9,372 nucleotides of DNA from Caldifarciminota bacterium (GTDB lineage Bacteria; WOR-3; Hydrothermia; UBA1063; CAJXJZ01), in contig JALTEL010000195.1 in NCBI GenBank assembly GCA_027073945.1, forward strand, positions 1-9,372. The letters run 5' to 3'. Both the position numbers and the translations under genes were made by a program. The notes under the pieces are model-generated. The model saw only the letters and a program-made list of their open reading frames with translations, did no database searches and was not told where the DNA came from. Position 1 is the first letter of the stretch. Each line of letters starts with the position of its first letter. Below are positions 7,883 through 9,372 of this stretch, one piece after another.

Positions 7883-9372
7883 TGCTCTATTTTGGAACTG
7901 TAAGATTCCATAAGATGTTCTGCTTCTTCTTTTGTTTTACCCTCTACATAAATATTAAAATACGGTCCGTATTCATCAGGATATAGCATGACCCAACCGT
8001 TGTTGAAATTTATTCTCACGCCGTCAAGGAAAGAGGCATCGTTACCCTGTGCCTCCTCACTCATCCTGCGCATAACTGTTCCTTTTTTGTCCCATGGACA
8101 TGGCATTCTACGCACAAGGTAAATGGGCTTTTTAAAGCCATCTATAAAATCAGATAACGGCATGTTAAGTTTGGAAAGTGCCTCAAGTGTTTTTCCAATG
8201 GCAAACATGCCATCTTCGTATATATGAAAATCAGGAAAGATAAAATCTCCCAGGCCGGATGCAGCCATCAAAACATCATCTTTCCTGGCAATTGTTGACA
8301 TAGCCCTTTTTGATGAGCTTGCTACCCTTACGTCAAAACCGGATTTTTCACCGGTTTCAAACACCAGCGATGGAGTGTAATTTGGGACATCAATAATACC
8401 CGGCTCGTTTGTTTTTATTATAATCAGTGAAATAACGGTGAGCAGATCAACATCTCTGTATATCCTACCTTTATTATCAACGAGGATGATTTTTCCACCA
8501 GCGGGGTAGAGGTAAAAGCCTGCATCATACTTGAGGGATTTTACTATTTTAGCCAATTGCGAAAGGTTGTTTTGTATTTCGGAGTCTGTTTTTGCGAGTT
8601 TTTTGTAATCCGTATAGGTATTGAGATTCACCACCTGGTCAACAAGTTCCTCAAGAATATATGGGAAATAAGTCGTTGTTGTGCCATGTGAGAAATCGAC
8701 CACAATTCTGAATTTATTTTCTTTTATCGCCTTTAAATCAAGGGATTTCAAATATCCTTCTCTGTAAAAATCCCATAATTTTGTTTCAAATACAATTGAA
8801 CCTATTTCGTTGTGATGGGCTCTTCTAAAATCCTCTCTAAAAAATATTCTCTCAATTGATTTGCTTTGCGAAGGGGAAATATCAATACCGTGTTCGTCAA
8901 AGAAGTGTATTTCTGTTGAGGCGCCTTCTTGGGGTGATTGTCTAAAATAAACACCACCCTGTTCACCAAAAGAGTGCAATTTGTATTTTAGTACGGGTAT
9001 GGGTAGCATTTGTGCATCTTTAATATTTATGCCTGTTGATGCAACTCCACCTATAAATGCACGCCGTAGCATTCTTGATGCAAGGTGACTATCTCTGCCC
9101 AGAAGCACGAAACTATCTTTCGGGAGAATGGAACCATAAGCGGCGCCTAATTTTGCGCATAATTCGGGTGTTAATTCAATATTCGTGAGGCCTTTGATTT
9201 TTGAGCCCTGGAACAATGATTTTTTCCAGACTTCACCCCATATCAAATTGGATGAAACAACAGAAGCTTGTTCAACGAATTTCCTGGGCCATATGTGAAC
9301 ATGCTTCTTGATTCTGCTTGCCTTTCCTATCCTGCATTCATTGCCTATCACCACACCTTCTTCAGTTTTCAC
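7870..9372 (-). CDS. Nucleotidyltransferase / phosphohexomutase-like fusion, C-terminal part (5' end outside window)
   Basis: The visible 500 residues match the C-terminal two thirds of proteins annotated as mannose-1-phosphate guanylyltransferase/phosphomannomutase fusions, usually about 830 residues. Residues 1-50 are the end of a left-handed beta-helix (VVIGNECRIG at 7-16), so the N-terminal nucleotidyltransferase domain should lie upstream. The first codon is GTG and reads as internal valine, not a start. From residue 55 the four phosphohexomutase domains follow, but their catalytic loops are replaced. The serine loop is YFRQSPQEG (142-150) instead of TASHNP. The metal loop is YPAGGK (289-294) instead of DGDxDR. 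The phosphate loop is YPDEYGPYFN (464-473) instead of RxSGTEP. The sugar-binding loop region keeps GDFIFPDF (375-382) and DGMFA (387-391). The mutase part is therefore probably not a working mutase and may be regulatory or structural. The gene heads the alpha-glucan gene run and overlaps the next gene by 13 bp. The nucleotide-sugar product is unknown. Confidence 0.8.
   Translation of the reverse strand: MKTEEGVVIGNECRIGKASRIKKHVHIWPRKFVEQASVVSSNLIWGEVWKKSLFQGSKIKGLTNIELTPELCAKLGAAYGSILPKDSFVLLGRDSHLASRMLRRAFIGGVASTGINIKDAQMLPIPVLKYKLHSFGEQGGVYFRQSPQEGASTEIHFFDEHGIDISPSQSKSIERIFFREDFRRAHHNEIGSIVFETKLWDFYREGYLKSLDLKAIKENKFRIVVDFSHGTTTTYFPYILEELVDQVVNLNTYTDYKKLAKTDSEIQNNLSQLAKIVKSLKYDAGFYLYPAGGKIILVDNKGRIYRDVDLLTVISLIIIKTNEPGIIDVPNYTPSLVFETGEKSGFDVRVASSSKRAMSTIARKDDVLMAASGLGDFIFPDFHIYEDGMFAIGKTLEALSKLNMPLSDFIDGFKKPIYLVRRMPCPWDKKGTVMRRMSEEAQGNDASFLDGVRINFNNGWVMLYPDEYGPYFNIYVEGKTKEEAEHLMESYSSKIEQWIK

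Noticed and set aside
8336..8357. Inverted repeat AAACCGG, 8 bases, CCGGTTT, looking like a terminator hairpin
   Set aside because: It codes for the conserved ETGEKSGF stretch of the mutase-like domain and has no T-run after it on the coding strand.
9370..9372. GTG at the window edge as the start of the fusion gene
   Set aside because: It sits within the beta-helix region and the family has a large N-terminal nucleotidyltransferase domain before it. The GTG is read as an internal valine cut by the window edge.

Overview
The window is AT-rich bacterial DNA, densely coded, with no RNA gene, mobile element or CRISPR array that I can see. It holds the 3' end of a plus-strand gene (hflX) facing a run of five minus-strand genes that looks like one operon. 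The genes are bacterial in type: HflX and a topoisomerase I with zinc ribbons. The two GH57 glycosidases suggest an anaerobe, possibly a thermophile or a member of a poorly cultured phylum. I cannot name the lineage from the sequence.

Layout, left to right. Positions 2-475 (+) are the C-terminal part of HflX, cut by the window edge. After only 11 bp comes the convergent end of topA (487-2703, -). Reading the minus-strand run in its own direction, the first gene is a 5'-truncated sugar-nucleotidyltransferase/phosphohexomutase-like fusion (7870-9372). It is followed by a GH57 amylase-like protein (5819-7882), a GH57 4-alpha-glucanotransferase-like protein (3746-5800), a GalT-family nucleotidylyltransferase (2713-3753), and last topA. 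The junctions are a 13-bp overlap, an 18-bp gap, an 8-bp overlap and a 9-bp gap. This tight spacing implies co-transcription and translational coupling. The promoter should lie upstream of the first gene, outside the window.

How they may work together: the first four genes form a cytoplasmic alpha-glucan / hexose-1-phosphate set, since none has a visible signal peptide. The GH57 proteins would cut or rearrange alpha-1,4-glucan. The GalT-family enzyme would move a nucleotide between sugar phosphates. The fusion protein would make or sense a sugar nucleotide. TopA is a housekeeping enzyme that seems to ride at the end of the operon.

The most notable points are two. The phosphohexomutase half of the fusion protein has lost every canonical catalytic loop, and the GalT-like protein lacks one of the usual zinc cysteines and has no galK or galE beside it. 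I do not see evidence for a wholly new system here. Every gene belongs to a recognisable family.
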